From Capra hircus (Eukaryota > Chordata > Mammalia > Artiodactyla > Bovidae), in the NCBI RefSeq assembly GCF_001704415.2, contig NC_030820.1, forward strand, positions 44,622,036 through 44,686,035: a stretch of DNA of 64,000 nt, written 5' to 3'. The position numbers and the translations under genes are program-made. Positions 53,795 to 63,302 of this stretch are shown here, in pieces (positions within the stretch are counted from its first letter, which is position 1; each line of letters starts with the position of its first letter). Under the pieces are notes generated by a model. It was given only the letters and a program-made list of their open reading frames with translations, made no database searches and was not told the origin of the DNA.

Positions 53795-54121
53795 CTTGCC
53801 ATGGACCGAACGTCTGTGTTCCCCCGCAAATTCATATGTTGAGTCCTAACGCCCAAGGTGATGGTGCCAGGAGGTGGAGCTCCCAGGATGGGATCAGTGT
53901 CCTTACAGAAGAGAGCCCAGAGAGCTCCCTGTCCCTCCCTTCAAGGGAGGACACAGGAAGAAGATGCTGTGAACCAGGAAGAGGGTCCTCACCAGACAGT
54001 GGATCTGCTGAAGCCTTGATCTTGGCTGTCCAGCCTCCAGAACTATGAGAAGCGAATGTCCGTTTATATAAGCCACCCAGACCATGGCATTTTTTTACAG
54101 CAGCAGGAGCTGACAGAGACA
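53795..54121 (+). repeat. MST/MLT1-like LTR relic (ERVL-MaLR), near full length
   Basis: Order of blocks: 'catggaccgaacgtctgtgt', 'gggatcagtgtccttacaga', 'gagagctccctgtccctccc', 'ggtcctcaccagacagtgga', 'cagcctccagaactatgaga', and 'ataagccacccagaccatgg'. It lies 12 bp from the BTLTR1-type solo LTR, in opposite orientation and much older. Confidence 0.82.
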
Positions 54122-55300
54122 TTGCTCCAACCTTGCTCCATTTCCTTCTTCCATCTTCTCCAGGTCCAACTGGAGGCCAGTGAGAAGGGGTGCAGATCAG
54201 CGCTAGGCACAGGGTGAGTGGGGAAGGGCAGAGGCTGCCTCCAGAGGGAGTCGCTAGGCTGCTGACAAAAAGTGACCAGTCCTGACTGTCCAGTCATGCC
54301 ATAGACATCACACTCCTGAACACTGTATCATACTAAAAGCTCTTTAGTTAAAGCATGTCTAAAGTGAATGGGTGCACAAGGGAATTTTAATACTTGCCTG
54401 GAGACTTAGGAGATGGTGCCCATGGTAAGCAGTACTTAAGTTGAGGGAGTGTTCTCATATATAGAATATCATTCAAGCATGAAGAATCACCAGAAAAAAC
54501 CAGATATAATTGAAAACAGATTTTAACAATTCTGTGGCATAGGAATGTGTGTGCTAATTTACTGTCCTTTGTCATCATAATGTGAAAGGTATGTTCGGGA
54601 TCAAGAAAAGGACCAGAAAAAGGGAGACTATGAGTTCAATAAAAGATGGAGAGTCTTTTTAGTGCCAGTGTACAGTGAGAAAAGACATTTAAGAAGAATA
54701 ATGGTAAGTACCAGATGATGAATTGGCTCGCAGTAAATCAGTAAAAATAAGCTAAAATAATCTTCATGGAAGTAGAAGGCAATCACATATTAAAAATATG
54801 ATGAAAATTAAGAAACCCAGAGTCTGATAAAATGAGAGCTTTAAGTATTATATGGTACTATATTCTATATTATAAATATTATAACATGCTGTAAGTATTA
54901 AGGGTTTCTACCAGTAAAAACAAAACAGATTCAAGAACTGAATATGTTGATGCTACCCTACAAATTTACATTTTGCCAGAATTCAGGAGTAATTTAAGTG
55001 TCTTGGTAAGACACTTAAATTGAAATTATTTCAAAGGGAAATTTAAAAAAATAAACACGGGAGGACTTATCAAAAATCCAGGTGATCTAAATGGGTTAAT
55101 ACTTCTTTGTAATTTATTCTCAGAAAACATCTTGCTTAATGTTTGTAAAAGATGCAGAAGAAAATTTTGTAGCTGAGTTCGGGTGGACCAGTTGGACAGT
55201 TGTTTTTTTTTTCTTTTTTTATCATGTTGTGTTTGCATTTCCTGAGAAGTCTGTTCTGCCTTTGTTAGACTTTTCTGTGTTGATTCTTACCTTTTCTGTT
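54122..55300. other. AT-rich unique stretch with a perfect hairpin
   Basis: No element recognised with confidence. A perfect short inverted repeat lies at 54991-55021. No gene. Confidence 0.4.
54991..55021. repeat. Perfect inverted repeat, 14-bp arms, 3-nt loop
   Basis: aatttaagtgtctt (54991-55004) and aagacacttaaatt (55008-55021) are exact reverse complements around ggt. It sits in AT-rich unique sequence with no obvious transposon ends. Confidence 0.9.
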
Positions 55301-55402
55301 AAACTCTAAGTTTCTTGAAGGCAAGTATTCTGACTTATTCCTCTGGTGCCATGACTTGTGGAGCTAAGTGCCTTGTAAAGGTTTATTGACCCAAATGAAC
55401 GG
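55301..55402 (+). repeat. L2-like LINE 3' end relic
   Basis: The pattern 'ctaagtttcttgaaggcaag', then 'gctaagtgccttgtaaaggt' and ttattgacc resembles the L2 3' terminal segment (ctccttgagggcaggga ... cagtgcctggcac ... aataaatg type). Confidence 0.5.
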
Positions 55403-56107
55403 TCACTGTTTATGGAGACCAGGCTCCACAATACAGTGTGAGCTCCTTGTTGGAGGCCAGACGCTGTCATAAAGAGGCTCACAATCCTTCAAGAGCACTT
55501 CAGGTCAGTCGCTGGCAGTAAGAGAAATGCATTATCATGAGAAGCACTTTGACAGTGATGTGTGAAATCCGCTGTATCTGAGGCAGGATCTGATGTGACT
55601 TACAGCGTCATCCTGGTAAATAGGAAGCGCATGTGTTGGAGAAGAAGCAGGGACCAGTGTGAGAGACAGCTCAAGTCTGTCGTGAATGTGGACGTAGATC
55701 AAGATATGATACATTGAGTGGAGAATGATGGTGGGAGAAAGGAAATAAGAAAGCCCAGTTTCCTCATATCCCAGGTCTGACTGAGGAAAACAATGTTAAG
55801 TTATCCAGCAGCTATGAGGAGAAAAATGTGGAAAGATCCAAGGGGAATAAAGGTGAATTAAAAAAAAGAGTTATAAAGATGCCACATTAAATATTTATTA
55901 TGATTATTCTAGCCAGAAGCTAGAAAACTCATTCCAGCCAAATTAATCTATCATTCTATTGGATTGTGACAGTTGCCTCCAAGAGATTTTAACAAAAGAG
56001 GCATGGTCATGTGTAAGTGCAGCCCAAGTTCCTTTTTATTAATCTAACGCATTGTGTTTTTGCAGCATTTCATAATTAGCAAAGTGTTTTTTTTTTTTTT
56101 TTCCCAG
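55403..56107. other. Unique stretch
   Basis: No recognised element or gene. A T18 run lies at 56086-56103. Confidence 0.4.
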
Positions 56108-56262
56108 TGCCACATTTAATCCTCATGATAACCCTGCGAAAAGGGTATTGTCTCTATCTTACAAATGAGAAAATGGATGTGCAGGAGGGAAAAATGAGTC
56201 ACACGCTAGACTCTGCACATTTGAGCAGGGGAGTTCAAACTCAGCCTTGCTAACTATATGAG
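56108..56262 (-). repeat. MIR SINE relic, antisense
   Basis: The sequence 'catttaatcctcatgataac', 'tatcttacaaatgagaaaat' and gagttcaaactcagcc is MIR in antisense, one of the better preserved MIR copies here. Confidence 0.7.
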
Positions 56263-56439
56263 CTTATTATTCATTTTACCCCATGAAAATGTGGTTCTGA
56301 TGACTGTCTATTGATTGATTGGTTAAAGCCAGTCATAAAAACAATGCATGCTTTTGTTGATATTTCTTCCAGAAATGTAATACAGAAACATCATTTTCTT
56401 TAAAAAATTTTTTTTAACATTTTTGAAAAAAAAGTTTTT

Positions 56440-56606
56440 TTAATGTAGACTATTTTTAAAGTCTTTATTGAATTTCTTACAATATTGCTTCTGTTTTATG
56501 GTTTGGTTTTTGACCATGAGGCTTGTGGGATCCCGGCTCCCCGACCAAAGCTCCAACCTGTACCACCCCCAGTAGAAGGCGAAGTCCCAACTACTGGACT
56601 GCTCTT
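56440..56606 (-). mobile_element. CHR-type SINE, antisense
   Basis: The tail side 'cttacaatattgcttctgtt' is followed by 'gcttgtgggatcccggctcc' and 'gaaggcgaagtcccaactac' with the degraded head complement tggactgctcttagagcccc. Confidence 0.7.
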
Positions 56607-56805
56607 AGAGCCCCGGGATATATTTACCTTGTAATTGAATGTTTGTACCCTCTGACCAACCTCTCCCCATCCCCTCAGGCCCCAGCAACCACCCAGCGAC
56701 TCTGTTTCTGTGAGTTCAATGTTTTTAATGTTACAATAAAATCATACAATATTTGACTTTTCTGTCTGAGTTATCCCACTTACAAGAATGCCTCTTCTAC
56801 TGGCT

Positions 56806-57124
56806 GTTGATGTTCAGTCTCTCAGTCATGTCCGACTCTTTGCGACCCCATGGACTGCAGCACACCAGGCCTCCCTGTCCATCACCAGCTCCCAGAGCTT
56901 CCTCAAACTCATATCCATTGAGTCAGTGATGTCATCCAACCATCTCATCCTCTGTTGTCCCCTTCTCCTCCTCCCCTCAATCTTTCCCAGCATCAGGGTC
57001 TTTTCCAATGAGTCAGCTCTTCCCATCAGCTTCAACATCAGTCCTTCCAATGAATATTCAGGGTTGATTTCCTTTAGTATTGTCTGGTTTGATCTTCTTG
57101 CTGTCCAAGGTGCTCTCAAGAGTT
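56806..57124 (-). mobile_element. BovB 3'-end fragment, antisense
   Basis: Tail complement 'gttcagtctctcagtcatgt', through 'gcatcagggtcttttccaat' to 'caaggtgctctcaagagtt'. An internal ~20-bp gap is seen after 'gctcttcccatcagcttcaa'. It forms an inverted pair with the sense fragment at 57808-58242. Confidence 0.93.
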
Positions 57125-57807
57125 ATACTAGTTAGTATTTGCTAAATATATGCAGGTACTCAAATACTGTGTGCATTTATATTTATAATTGTTATAATCT
57201 CTTGATGAACTGACTTTTTATCCTTATCTAATGACCTTCTTTATCTCTGTGTAGAGTTTTTGTTGTTGTTGTTGTTGTTGTTTTGTTTTGCTTTTGTTGG
57301 TAGAAAGAAAAGTTGCCTTTAATCAGAATGTCAGCAATCTGGGCTGATGACAGACTCAGTCACAAAAAATCTGGTTATAGTTTTGACTTGAAGTCTATTT
57401 TGTCTGATACACATATAGCTACTCCAGCTTTCCTCGGTCACAGTTGATGAAGAACACGTAGAGTATCTTTTTCCATCCCTCCACTTTGAGTCTATATGTG
57501 TCCTCAAGACTGAAGTAAGTCCATTGTGGACAGCACACAGTTGGGTCTTTTGTTTTTCAGTCCATTCAGCTACCCTATGTCTTCCGCTTGGAGCATTTAG
57601 TCCATTTATATGTAAAGTAGTTACCGATTGGTAAGGACCTACTATTGACATCTAAGTGTTTTCTTGGTGTTTTTTCCTTCATTTTCTTTCCTTCTCTCTT
57701 TTTATCATTGTCTTCCTTTGGGAGTTGGTGATAGCTTTGATTTTCTTTTGTTTATATGTTTTTTTTTTAATCTATTTTAGGATTTTGCTTTGTGGATAGA
57801 TACCACG

Positions 57808-58242
57808 ATGGTTTTTCCAGTAGTCATGTATGGATGTGAGAGTTGGACTGTGAAGAAAGCTGACCGCTGAAGTATTGATGCTTTTGAACTGTGGTGTTGG
57901 AGAAGACTCTTGAGAGTCCCATGGACTGCAAGGAGATCCAATCAGTCCATTCTAAAGGAGATCAGTCCTGGTTGGAAGGAATGATGCTATAGCTGAAACT
58001 CCAGTACTTTGGCCACCTCATGTGAAGAGTTGACTCATTGGAAAAGACTCTGATGCTGGGAGGGATTGGGGGCAGGAGGAGAAGGGGACAACAGAGGATG
58101 AGATGGCTGGATGGCATCACCAACTTGGTGGACGTGGGTTTGAATGAACTCTGGGAGTTGGTGATGGACAGGGAGGTCTGGCATGCTGCAATTCATGGGG
58201 TTGCAAAGAGTCAGACACAACTGAGCGACTGAACTGAACTGA
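57808..58242 (+). mobile_element. BovB 3'-end fragment, sense
   Basis: 'atggtttttccagtagtcat' to the terminal gactgaactgaactgaacc. It encodes the RTE C-terminal remnant (YGCESWTVKKAD, then a stop). It inserted into the old L1. Confidence 0.94.
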
Positions 58243-58455
58243 ACCATGAAGTTTAGCGGTAAAGAATCTACCTGCCAATGCAGGAGACACAAGGGACCTG
58301 GGTTCAATACCTAGGTCAGGAAGATCCTCTGGAGAAGGAAATGGTAACCCACTCTAGTGTTCTTGCCTGGAGAATCTCGTGGACAGAGGAACTTGATGGG
58401 TTACAGTCCATGGGATCGCAAAGACTCAGGAAAGACTGAGCAACTGAGCATATAG
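58243..58455 (+). mobile_element. Bov-tA SINE, sense, abutting BovB
   Basis: Head 'agcggtaaagaatctacctg', B-box 'gggttcaatacctaggtcag', body 'cccactctagtgttcttgcc', tail 'gcaaagactcaggaaagact'. The first ~15 bp of the head is missing where it joins the BovB tail. Confidence 0.88.
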
Positions 58456-59024
58456 ATGTAACAGTCCATTTTATACTGTTAACAAATTAACTTTGGTCAC
58501 ATACAAAGATTCCAGTCTTTATTTACTTTTTCATGCCCTTTTAAAAAAATGAGGTATGTTGACATATATCATTATGCAAGTTTACGGTGTTACAGTGTGC
58601 TGGTTTGATACATTTTACAATGTAATATGATTACCTTTGGCAGTTAGCTAACACCACTAAAATGCCATGTAATTATCATTTCTTTTAAGGTCATAATTTA
58701 TGTATTTTTCTTTTGTCTTCTCATCAACAAATGATTGCAACTGTAGTTATTTTAATACTCTTGTTCTTTACCCTTTGTATTAGAATTAAGTGGTTAACAC
58801 ATCACCATATTATGTTATTGGAATATTTTGAATTTGACTGTGTACTCACCTTTGCCACTGTGTTGTGTGTTTTTGTGCTTTCTTGTTACTAATTAGTGTT
58901 CTTCCATTTCAGCTTGAAGAACTACTTTCAGCATTTCCTGTAAGGCAGGTCTAGTGCTGATGAGCTCCTTCAACTTTTGTTTGAAAGGGAAAGTCTTTAT
59001 CTTGTTTCTATTTCTGAAGGACAG

Positions 59025-59135
59025 CTTTTTCTCCCCTCCCTCCCCCTCTCTCCCCTCCCCCTCCACCCTCCCTCCCTCTTTTCTTCGTTCTCCCCCTCTT
59101 CCTCCCTCTCTTTTCTCCTCTGTTTCCTCTTTTTG
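59025..59135 (+). repeat. Polypyrimidine tract (C/T-rich), about 110 bp
   Basis: Blocks of ctcccctccctccccctctc type have only a few purine interruptions. It lies at the right edge of the old L1 5' region. The open frames on both strands through it are artefacts. Confidence 0.85.
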
Positions 59136-59551
59136 AAGAAATCGCACAAGCAAAATTTCAGATGTGCCATTCAAAACAGCGAAAGGGATGCACTCCCATC
59201 CTCCACAGCAGTAAATGCAGTGATTAACAGAATAAGATTCTTCCTCTTTGTCACCGTCGTCCAGATTAAATAGCCACATGAACACAGAAATGGTACTTCT
59301 GTGATTAGGTTGATTGGCATTTATGCTCTTTAATGAGACATAATACAGTCATTTGCACAGACCATGTGCACATCCCCAGCCCAAGCTGTCATGTAGCCAA
59401 GTAGAAAGTACATGGGGTAGAGATGCGTGGTAGCGGTACTGCGTCCTACAGGAGCAGGGCTACAACAGCTGCCAGGAATCCGTCCATCCATCCCTACCTG
59501 GCATATGCTTCTATCTGAGATCTTTGGCTCTGTCTGAGAATACTTTAAAAA
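59136..59551. other. Unique stretch
   Basis: No recognised element or gene. Confidence 0.4.
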
Positions 59552-61162
59552 CTGTTTCAATTCAACTTTTTATTTTGAGATAATTATAGGTTCATGTACA
59601 TATGTAATAAATAAAACAGAAATCCCATATACGTTTCACAGAGAGTCCTTCACTGAAAACACTGAGCAAAGTCATAATGTAATAGCAGTAGACTGGCATT
59701 AATATGATCAACGGATCTTGTTCACATTTTCCCCATTTATACTTGTACTTAATTATGTGTGCGTGCATGCCGGGCTGAGTCATGTCCGACTCTTTGTGAC
59801 CCCTTGGACTGTAGCCCACCAGGCTTCTCTGTCCATGGAATTCTCCAGGTAGAAATGCTGGAGTGGGTTACTATTTCCCCCTCTAGGGGATCTTCCCAAC
59901 CCAGGGACTGAACCCGAATCTCCTGCATTAGCAGGCAGATTCTTTACCACTGAGCCACCTGGGAAATGTGTTTAGATGTATGTATTTAGTTCCATGAAGT
60001 TTTATTGTGTGTGTGGTTTGCGTATCTATCCCACAGCCAAGATACAGGATTTTTCCATCACCATGTGGGCCCCTTGTCCCATGATTTATAAAATCATCTA
60101 CTTCTACCCTCACTACCTCACCCATCTTTCCTGGAAACGACTAATCTGTTCTCCTTTTCAAGAATGTTATATAAATGGAATCAATGCGTAAGCCTTGGAA
60201 TTGGCTTTTTTCCATCCAGCATAGTTCTCTGGAGACCAGGTTGTGCGTATCAACAGTTCATTCCTTTTATTGTTGAGGAGGATCCTGTGATACACACCCA
60301 CCAATTTTGTTGAACTGTTTACCCACTGAAGGACACTCGGATTGTGTTCAGTGTTTGGCTACTATGAATAAAGTTGATGTAAATATTTCTGTATGGATAA
60401 TTTTGTGAACATGTTTCAATTTTCCTGGGATAAGTGCCCAAGAATATAATTGCTGGGTCATAGTTCCAGGTGTCGTTTTCTGAGAAACTGGTTTTCCGAG
60501 TGACCATACCATTCTATTTTCCTGCCAGGGTGTCTGAGGGAACCACTTATTCCCTTCACTCTCTTGGTATTTGATGCTGTTACTACATAGTTTTAAGCTA
60601 TTCAGATAGTGGTTTAGTACAGTGATATCTCGCTGTGGTATTAGGATGCATTTGCTAATGGCTAATAAATTTGAACATCATTCTCTGTACTTACTTGCCA
60701 TCTGTAGTTTGTCTTTTCATCCTCTTAATAGGGTCTTTTGCAGAGTAAACACTTTTAATGTTGATGAAATCTAATTTATCATTTTTTTAACGGATTGTGC
60801 CTTTGGTGTTAAGCTTTACAACTCATTGCCTAGTTCTAAGTTCCCCAATCTTTTCTACTTTTTCTGTAAGAATTTTTATAATTTTACACTTTACACTTAA
60901 ATCTGTGATCTGCTTCGGGTTAATTGTATAAAGTGTGAGACTTGAGACGACAGGATGGCATTCATTTCCTTTTTCTTTTCACTCATCGCTGTGCAGGTGC
61001 CCCAGCATCATTTGTTGAAAGGCCATCTTTTCCCCACTGTACTGCATTTACACCTTTGTGCAAAAAACCCCACAGCAAATATGGTATGTCTGTGTGTGTC
61101 TGGATTCATCAATGATCAGTCTTATCACCTGCAAATAGAAATGTTTATTCCTTCCTTCTCTA
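59552..61162 (-). mobile_element. Old L1 3' half, antisense
   Basis: The + strand follows the complement of old L1 3' UTR and ORF2: 'ttttattttgagataattat', 'caagaatgttatataaatgg', 'attgctgggtcatagttcca', 'catctgtagtttgtcttttc', 'gccccagcatcatttgttga'. A Bov-tA (59757-59968) interrupts it near its 3' end. All frames are broken. Confidence 0.88.
59757..59968 (-). mobile_element. Bov-tA SINE inside old L1, antisense
   Basis: Full-length: 'ctgagtcatgtccgactctt' to 'ccactgagccacctgggaaa'. The L1 sequence continues on both sides, which dates the SINE as the later insertion. Short atgtgt flanks may be the duplication. Confidence 0.92.
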
Positions 61163-61372
61163 TGCGTGTGTGCTCAGTCATGTTGGACTCTTTGCAACCC
61201 CATGGACTGTAGCCTGCCAAGCTCCTCTGCCCATGGGATTTTCCAGGAAAGGATACTGGAGTGGGTCGACATTTCCTCCTCCAGGAGATCTTCCCAGCCC
61301 AGGAATTGAACCCAGGTCTCTTGCACCTCTTGCATTGGCAGGGGGTGGTTCTTAACAAGTGTGCCACCTGCT
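61163..61372 (-). mobile_element. Bov-tA SINE, antisense
   Basis: 'gtgtgctcagtcatgttgga' to 'ttcttaacaagtgtgccacc'. It carries a small internal duplication (cttgcacctcttgcatt) next to the A-box side. Confidence 0.9.
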
Positions 61373-62313
61373 ATGTGCAAGCACAAATACATGCTTGCCA
61401 AAGAAAAAATTTGAAAAAGTGAGCTCCATAGCTTCAAGAAAAACAGTAACTAATGAGGAAACTGTATCCATTCATAGATGTCCCATCATCTCAGTGCAAG
61501 GTATAGACAAGAGAGAGGAGAGTTTTTCATTAGGAAATAGCTCTATTCTGATTACTTGTTTCATCATCTGCAAAGGCAGGCAAATACAGTCAGTTTTGGA
61601 AAAAGACTGTGACTCAATAAAGGTAAGAACGAAGTTCTTGATTTCACTGTTGGCCTAAGGAAAAGACCTTTCTCCTAAGCTACAAGAAAGTTTTTTATGC
61701 ATAAACAAATAGAACGTTATCAGCAGAATAATGTAAATTTGCTAACATGGCTTAAGGGACCTCATGACATAATTGGGAAGTGAAAAGATTGAATTTGACT
61801 TAATTCAGTAACAATTTACTGATTATCTCTTCATCATCCTGCCAGGCAATGTGGAATGAATGAGAACAGAAGACAGAGTCTGTGCACCAGGAGAGGCTAT
61901 ACTTTTCCTGGTGGGGACGGGGGACCTGGAGCAATTACCCACAGAGAAGCTCACAAAGCTCTTGTCCAGAGATGAAGGAAGAACACCTCTTTCCAAGTGT
62001 CCTGATTAGGCAGGGCTTCGGAGTGGCGCAAACCAGGAGGGTGCTTTCTACAGGACGTTCTGCCCCATTGTTCTTTCCTGTTCAGCCTTCTTTCCTTCCC
62101 TCACCTGAGCAAGGGACACAGACCTTGTGGGTGGCGGACTGTGTTTACCATCTGTTTCCTGTCACTGTTCCTCCTGGCCCCCTGTCACCACCTCCAGTCT
62201 CAGCGAGGGCTCTACACCTGCCGTGCCCTTCATCACTCAGTCTTTGTTCATATCAAGGTTTAATTTATGGATGAGAAATGTTTGTGTTTTCAATAAATAG
62301 AGGACAGCTAGCT
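61373..62313. other. Unique stretch
   Basis: No recognised mobile element except a possible very old L2/MIR-age remnant near 61810-61860. Open frames (up to 130 codons at 61882-62271) have no domain signature. Confidence 0.4.
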
Positions 62314-63205
62314 AACTGCTTATTTAACTTATATGCAGAGTACATCATGAGAAATGCTAGGCTGGAGGAAGCACAAGCTGGAATCAAGATTGCCGGGAGA
62401 AATATCAATAACCTCAGATATGCAGATGATACCACCTTTATGGCAAAAAGTGAAGAACTAAAGAGCCTCTTGATGAAAGTAAAAGAGGAGAGTGAAAAAG
62501 TTGGCTTAAAGCTCAACATTCAGAAAACTAAGATCATGGCATCTGGTCCCATCAACCTCATGGCAAATAGATGGGGAAACAGTGGAAACAGTGGCTGACT
62601 TTATTTTTTTGGGCTCCAAAATCACTGCAGATGGTGATTGTAGCCATGAAATCTAAAGACGCTTACTCCTTGGAAGGAAAGTTATGACCAACCTAGAGAG
62701 CATATTAAAAAGCAGAGACATTACTTTGCCAACAAAGGTCCATCTAGTCAAGGCTATGGTTTTTCCAGTGGTCATGTATGGATGTGAGAGTTGGGCTATA
62801 AAGAAAGCTGAGTGCCGAAGAATTGATGCTTTTGAACTGTGGTGTTGGAGAAGACTCTTGAGAGTCCCTTGGACTGCAAGGAGACCCAACCTGTCCATCC
62901 TAAAGGAGATCAGTCCTGGGTATTCATTGGAATACTGATGTTGAAGCTGAAACTCCAATACTTTGGCCACCTGATGTGAAGAGCTGACTCATTGGGAAAG
63001 ACCCTGATGCTGGGAAAGATTGAGGGCAGGAAGAGAAGAGAATGACAGAGGATGAGATGGCTGGATGGCATCACCGACTTGAAGGACATGGGTTTGGGTG
63101 GACTCCTGGAGTTGGTGATGGACAGGGAGGCCTGGCATGCTGTGACTCATGGGGCTGCAAAAAGTTGGACATGACTGAGTGACTGAACTGAACTGAACTA
63201 ACTTA
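62314..63205 (+). mobile_element. BovB LINE fragment, sense (RT motif C to 3' end)
   Basis: It starts within RT at LFNLYAEYIMRNARLEEAQ, holds motif C YADD (NNLRYADDTTFMAKS), and continues through the thumb/C-terminal region (62684-62938, YGCESWAIKKAECRRIDAFELWCWRRLLRVPW) to the terminal gactgaactgaactgaacta. Frames are broken at about 62598 and 62656. It is a moderately young RTE copy, 5'-truncated. Confidence 0.96.
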
Positions 63206-63302
63206 GGTCTCTATGGCTCCTCAACTCTATGAATAAAACCATGAAGCAACTCAAGATTCAGTGGTGAAAATCCAGTGTCTCTCTGTGTGTATATACACAT
63301 AT
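63206..63302. other. Spacer between two BovB pieces
   Basis: About 100 bp that I cannot assign, ending in a short (GT)/(TA) run. It separates the end of one BovB fragment from the start of another. Confidence 0.4.

Larger units (their letters stand above)
57140..59030 (-). mobile_element. Old L1 5' region, antisense, split by BovB and Bov-tA
   Basis: Flanking parts (about 57190-57800 and 58456-59030) match the antisense of an old L1M-type 5' region: 'gaagtctattttgtctgata', 'gtccatttatatgtaaagta', 'tagttattttaatactcttg', 'cctgtaaggcaggtctagtg', 'tttgaaagggaaagtcttta'. A (GTT)n run lies at 57259-57283. The sequence resumes after the BovB/Bov-tA pair, so these inserted into it. Confidence 0.7.

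Noticed and set aside
57259..57283. (GTT)n run as a special element
   Set aside because: A simple trinucleotide microsatellite within an old L1; nothing further to support.
2764..61372. Many tRNA-like B-box sequences (ggttcgatccc type)
   Set aside because: They are the tRNA-derived heads of Bov-tA and CHR SINEs; none folds into a complete tRNA with an intact anticodon arm and acceptor stem.
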